DNA from: Oscarella lobularis
Taxonomy: Eukaryota > Porifera > Homoscleromorpha > Homosclerophorida > Oscarellidae
Direction: 5' to 3'
NCBI RefSeq assembly: GCF_947507565.1
Contig: NC_089183.1
Span: 2,914,001-2,978,000 of the forward strand
DNA length: 64,000 bases
In this document: piece after piece, positions 59,337 to 64,000 of the stretch
How positions within the stretch are numbered: position 1 is the stretch's first letter
How the letters are laid out: the number at the start of each line of letters is the position of its first letter
Position numbers and translations under genes: made by a program
Notes under the pieces: generated by a model
What the model was told of the DNA's origin: nothing
What the model saw: the letters and a program-made list of their open reading frames with translations, nothing else
The model's database searches: none

Positions 59337-62300
59337 TTAATGGAGCGGTTTGAGGTTTGAATAGAAATTGAAGTACCAAGTGCTCTTGACAAGAGTCCAC
59401 TTTGATTTGTAATTGGGTTTGTAAGTGTATTCGTAATTGTTTTCCACGATTTTGTCGTCGCACCGAAGCGGAACTTGCACCAGGCCCCTAGCAGCCGTTC
59501 TGCAGTCTTCGACAGTGAAGCGTTTACAGCCTGACTGTTTAGAAAAGTTCAAGAGTCCCGCTGAAATATAGAAATCGTTGCAAGGGTCTAATTAAAATCA
59601 AAAGACCGAGAGACGTTAGACCTTAAACAGCTTTGTGTTGTCCTTTACCGTATTTTATACACAACGGAGGGTTTCCTGACCAGTGAACATGACGATTGCA
59701 GGCATTAGTCAAATTGCATGTTCGCGATCTCTCTCCTGAAAGCACAAAACCGCGTTCTGTGCAGCTGTAGTTAGCTGTCAGGTGAGATCCGAAAGAGAAA
59801 ACCTTGGCAAAACCGTTTTGGGGTTCAGTCAATGTCGGGCAATGTTCTGTACATGTATTAGTTAGTGTAGATGCTTCTATTATAACGTATACCTCTTTTT
59901 CTTGTTATTTTCCACTTGGACGTACTGTAGGCTGGTTCGCACGTTTGGCAGTGTCCTCTCAACTCGATAAAGTCGTTTTTCCCAATGCATTTGTCTTTTA
60001 TGTTGCACATGCCACTCTAAGATTGAAAGCAACTTCGTTGAAAAAACGCAAGGTACTTAGTCTACATTTTAACCTTTAGAAAACAGTTGGCGTCTTCGTT
60101 GCATTTGTAGCAGGTAGAATTATACACGATGTAGCCAAGTTTCTCATGGCTAACCTTTTTTTGAACGGAAACTTTAACCGTTAATGGTACATATGTCGTT
60201 CCGTTTTGTCGAAAAATATTGTTGGGTATTCTACACGTCAAATCTATCATACTTTGGTATTTCGCTTTTATCTTCAACATGCGACTTGATCCCTGAAAAA
60301 CGCTATTCACGCCGATTCAAGTAGACTTCACAAAGGGTATACCTCAACTTGAATAACACAGGCTAAACTGGGATGATCGTAGAAGCCGTTTCCTATCACG
60401 TGGAGAGTGGTGCAAGGCGGTTCATTTACATCACAGAGAGGTCCGGTATTAAAATGGCTTGCTCGTGGAGGTTCAGCGAGGTTAACCAGACAATCTTCAC
60501 CTGCAAAGCCCTTAGGGCACAGGCATTTTGAGTCTTTGCAAGTTCCGATTCCGCTGCAGTTGTTTAGACAGAAGGAGCTTAGGATGGCTTTCGGGAAAAC
60601 AGGTAAATTATACACTAAAGAATCATTTGACAACGATTGATTGTTTTGAGCAGGCTGGTCTTCATTGAATTGTTCCTTCCAATACGATGAATTTTCTGCA
60701 ATGCTATCTTCACACTGTGACTGCACTACGTCGACGTAGGAAAGTGGCCACGACAAATCATCAGTAGCCTATAGTTTGGCAAAAACTATGTTCTGTTTAC
60801 GAACGTTTCTATATTCCGGCTTACTTTTATATCTTCAACGCAGGCTTCTATTATGTGGGGATCAACTTCTCTAATGAAGCCTTCTTGTTTACATGCCTGA
60901 GCGACAAATGATCGGTCGAGATCGCTCTTGCACTTTTCTTCTGCCATATCTTTTGTGATGTTACTCCTAGTTGGCCAGTCGTATTGAATCACTTCGCGTT
61001 TGCTTAGAGTCAGCTGTTCTGCACGTCTCTTCTTTCTAGAAGTTGCGTTTACAAGTTTAGCCAATATTGCAGCTGTTTGAGTAAATTCTTTCTTCGCGAA
61101 TGGTCCTGCCACAGCGCCTGCAGTCACGTTTAGACATTTTGGGTCTGCACATTGGCACAACTCTTGAATAATATCTCCTGTCTGTCGATACTCAAGGTCA
61201 ACTTTGAAGAAAAACGAATCCTTTTCCTTCAGTCTAGAATAAAGCAGTTGTGAATTTAAAAGATCCAAAATTTTTGACTAAAGAAACTTCGTGGTGGTTT
61301 ACTGATAAACGCGTTAGAACATGCGCTGTTCTAATTTTTCTGCTAAGGTATGTGCAGTTGAATTGCTACGCAACGCTACATGCACTTAGCCGTTGAATCA
61401 AATAATTACGTTGTCAATGATGTACTGGTTGCTTACCTCCAGGTTTCTGTAAACTTTTTATGGTTTGTATACATTATGCCATCTCTTCCTGTTAAGTCAT
61501 CTTCAGGTTTCCCATTGCCATTTCCGCAAATTCCTGTGGTGTTTGTATATATTGGCGAAAGGCGAAGCTCCACATTTACGCCAAATGTTTTTCCCTTTAT
61601 CTCTACGTAACTCCCTGAAGAGAGAAGAACTTTAACTGTTTGCAAATTTCTGAAGACTTGAAATCCGTTGCTAAAAGGAAACTTGCTATGTCTGACAACA
61701 TGTAAGAAAGTAGTTTCGTTCAGGAACGGTGCCACGCACTGACCAACAGAAACGACGTTGCTTCCTTCTCTTATAGCAACACCACAGTTGCATGATCGTG
61801 TTGTCATTGAATTTCTGCACTTCCAAAAGCGAATCTGAACCTATGCCAATAAAAACAAAATTAGTGTCTCGAAGTCTTCATATTGCTAAGAGAGCCTTAA
61901 TTAATTAAATGTACTTCTAAATTATTCAAAGGGCTTGTTGCGTTTACAAAGAGGAAATTTCCGAGCCCGTAGTACCTGAACCATCTAGTGCACAATAGTG
62001 AAATTTTAAAATATCATTTTAATGAACACTAACTTATTATCGAATGTATTAAAGTGCGGATCGTTGTAGCTTTTACACGATTTTGCATCAGAATCTTCTA
62101 CATTCACCTTAAATAAATATCAAAATTAAAGTTAATTTGTTGTTATTTTTTATAACCATAATTGGCTTTGGCTCGTAACTAAGCCACAGCAAAGGAGTAG
62201 TTGCATCGTCCAAATTAATCCGCAACTCCAATTGAATTTTTAGAGGATTGTTTTGCTGCGTGTTAATGAAGTTCGGCAGTGCATTTAGAGTAAGCGATTG

Positions 62301-63759
62301 AGGTTTGTTCCAGTTGTCTTTTGTAAACTTCAATTGGCATGCAGATGCTGATACTTGAGTCTGATCCGTTCTCCCGCGCTGAATTTGAACAATCACAGCG
62401 CAGTTTCTGCCGGGAAATTTTTCTTTTAGTTGCTTGGAGCAGACAATTGGAATCGTTGGCCGAACATTTATGTTCACGGGATCTGTTGAATTTTCCTTTA
62501 ATTGTACAGCAGAAGGGTAAACCTAAAAGCGATTTCTAATTTACCAGCTATTTGTTTATACGAGAAGTAATTCTCACTGATAATCCCGCGTAGAGAACGT
62601 TGCTGCTGAACCATTTTGAACGATTGCCTCTTGAATCGTTTTGATAAAAAGTTTGTACCCTGCATTGCACCTAAAATTTACGTTAGAACACTAAGTTTAT
62701 AGTTGCAGCCGGCATACTTACATTGAATGGTAGTTCGTTTTGAGGACTGTCATCTAAGCTGTAGGTTAGAGTTTCAAAACTTTTTGCGCTTGTGTATGGA
62801 ATCTGCTTGATATGAAGTGTATGCGTGTTATTTTTGATCCATTGAACTTCGTATCTTTCGTTTCCTTTTGCGCTATCTATTTTTTTGAAATAAACGTGGC
62901 AGTTAAAGTTGACTGCTTCGTCGTTGTTGTTTATGTCAACTGAAAGTTCGGGATTTCGCGCTAGGTTTTGGGGAAATTTGTCTGCAATGAAGGGGTCGCA
63001 TAGGTCACATGCATTACTTCCTCGGTTTGAAAAGCTTACTCAAGCACTCTTTGCTTTCGTGATTGCGATACTGATGAACGTCACAAGGAGATAAGTATTC
63101 TAAGAGTGATCTTAGAGTAGTACAGAAGCACGATTTTGCTGTGTCCCACCTGTACAGTATGCCATAGGGCATCCAAACGGAGGCGACAAGTAGTAAACTA
63201 TTGCGTCGTCGCATTTTTTTGAACACACTTCTATCTTGTACAAGCAACACCATATGAAGTCAAAACACCCATCATACACTGTTAAATCTTTTTGTGTTTC
63301 TTTGTATCGCAATGTTATGGGAATTTCAGTTCCGCACTTTTTGTGGGTATGACATGTAAAATTTTCTTCTGTAGACGTTGGGATTTCTAAAACTTTTGTT
63401 TCGTTAGAATGCCTGAATTGATACCATCCGCTAAAATGGGCGTCGCAGTGAGCAACAAGAGGACTTCTGTTAACATTGAGTCCTCTATTTTCCGCATTTG
63501 GTATAATTTTGATGTTTTGACAAGCATTTTCGTGTCCCGGACAAAGACTGTGTACTCCTAAACAAGAGTAGTCGCGTAAGGGAGTACGAAGAAATTTCCC
63601 AGCGTTAGTATGCATGTAAAGAGTTGTAGCTTTGAACTAGCACATGACCAGATTATTTTGGCCTAGCAGTGAAAATACTTTCCGTGGATCGAAAAGCTTA
63701 CCGCAAACAGCTGCAACTAGAATAGCTGCAGCAACACATCTTGCGAATAGGGGCGTCAT
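59337..63759 (-). CDS. VWDE-like secreted protein (D8C, VWD, EGF and sushi domains)
   Basis: Transcribed on the minus strand from an ATG at 63759. The first exon 63702-63759 encodes a signal peptide (MTPLFARCVAAAILVAAVCG). Order by segment: an eight-cysteine D8C-like domain (about 63150-63626), a linker (about 62724-63020), a short exon with CRVQTFYQND (about 62588-62669), a beta domain (about 62156-62525), a VWD domain (about 61433-62110, with SYNDPHFNTFDN and GICGNGNG), a long segment with a basic KKRR site (60786-61268), an EGF-like domain (about 60490-60580, CLCPKGFAGEDC), a further Cys-containing segment, and a sushi/CCP domain (59623-59832). The last exon is 59337-59552. The order fits von Willebrand factor D and EGF domain proteins of the animal extracellular matrix. 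Exon ends are approximate and the junction after exon 1 has two possible acceptors. Confidence 0.8.
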
Positions 63760-64000
63760 GACGAATCCACGAGTTGTGGTCCAGTGGTAGCGCAATACGC
63801 ATGCCTATCAAAAATACGAGAATAACCCTATTGTTGAGCACAATCTGAAGAGCAGGAAATTGATCGTATCTTCTGAAACTAGCCCCTCGCCTATAGCCCT
63901 TGCTGCATCCGGATCATTTGCGTCAGAATTTGCCGTCTCGTTTACGATCAAGAGGCGTTTGTTGTTTGGTCGCGTTGTCGCCGACGAACCGTTGCAGTAC
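63760..64000. other. 5' flank of the VWDE-like gene
   Basis: A piece at about 63938-63965 (CGTTTACGATCAAGAGGCGT) closely matches the calumenin-like exon at 58146 but the frame is degraded afterwards. It looks like a third calumenin-derived fragment, possibly continuing past the window. Confidence 0.45.

Noticed and set aside
63770..63810. A tRNA D-arm-like sequence (GTGGTCCAGTGGTAGCGC)
   Set aside because: No matching acceptor stem, anticodon arm or T arm follows.

Overview
The window is nuclear DNA from an animal, most likely an early-branching one such as a sponge. Genes are dense and rich in introns, most introns are only about 45-100 bases long, and the gene content is metazoan: DDB1, calumenin, class II PI3-kinase, a VWDE-like secreted protein, death domains and Roco GTPases. 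The sponge assignment is inference from gene style and content; no species marker was seen.

Layout. 1-3550: 3' part of a GBP-type GTPase fused to a Cys/His-rich region and a VWA domain, with a frameshift near its end. 3847-3966 (-): intron-containing tRNA-Leu(CAA). 4068-10385 (+): DDB1, 28 exons, including a probable U12-type AT-AC intron. 10764-15837 (+): LRR-Roc-COR protein with two C-terminal death-like domains. 16407-31190: a duplicated divergent gene pair. Each pair has a short stonustoxin(SNTX)-like gene on the minus strand and a long gene on the plus strand that fuses the same SNTX-like head to the Cys/His-rich and VWA cassette of the first gene. The second long gene carries a nonsense codon and a broken VWA. 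31442-31514 (+): tRNA-Val(UAC). 31606-32202 (-): small Cys-containing hypothetical gene. 32396-33803 (+): calumenin. 34041-48132 (+): class II PI3-kinase, 28 exons, one intron of which holds about 8.07 kb of a 41-bp minisatellite. 48406-48879 (+): four-helix membrane protein. 50512-51540 (+): hypothetical two-exon gene. 53545-57501 (+): ankyrin-Roc-COR-death protein, 5' end unresolved. 57905-58528 (+): truncated calumenin-like gene. 59337-63759 (-): VWDE-like secreted protein.

How the genes may relate. DDB1, calumenin, PI3KC2 and the tRNAs are housekeeping genes. The others look like an innate-immunity or cell-death neighbourhood: a GBP-like GTPase, SNTX-like perforin-related heads, and two different Roco GTPases ending in death domains. 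The strongest unusual signal is a Cys/His-rich-VWA cassette that is attached to a dynamin-like GTPase in one gene and to an SNTX-like head in two others, within a recently duplicated and partly decaying cluster. Exon coordinates were derived by hand from splice signals, reading phase and family similarity; no database or transcript was consulted.
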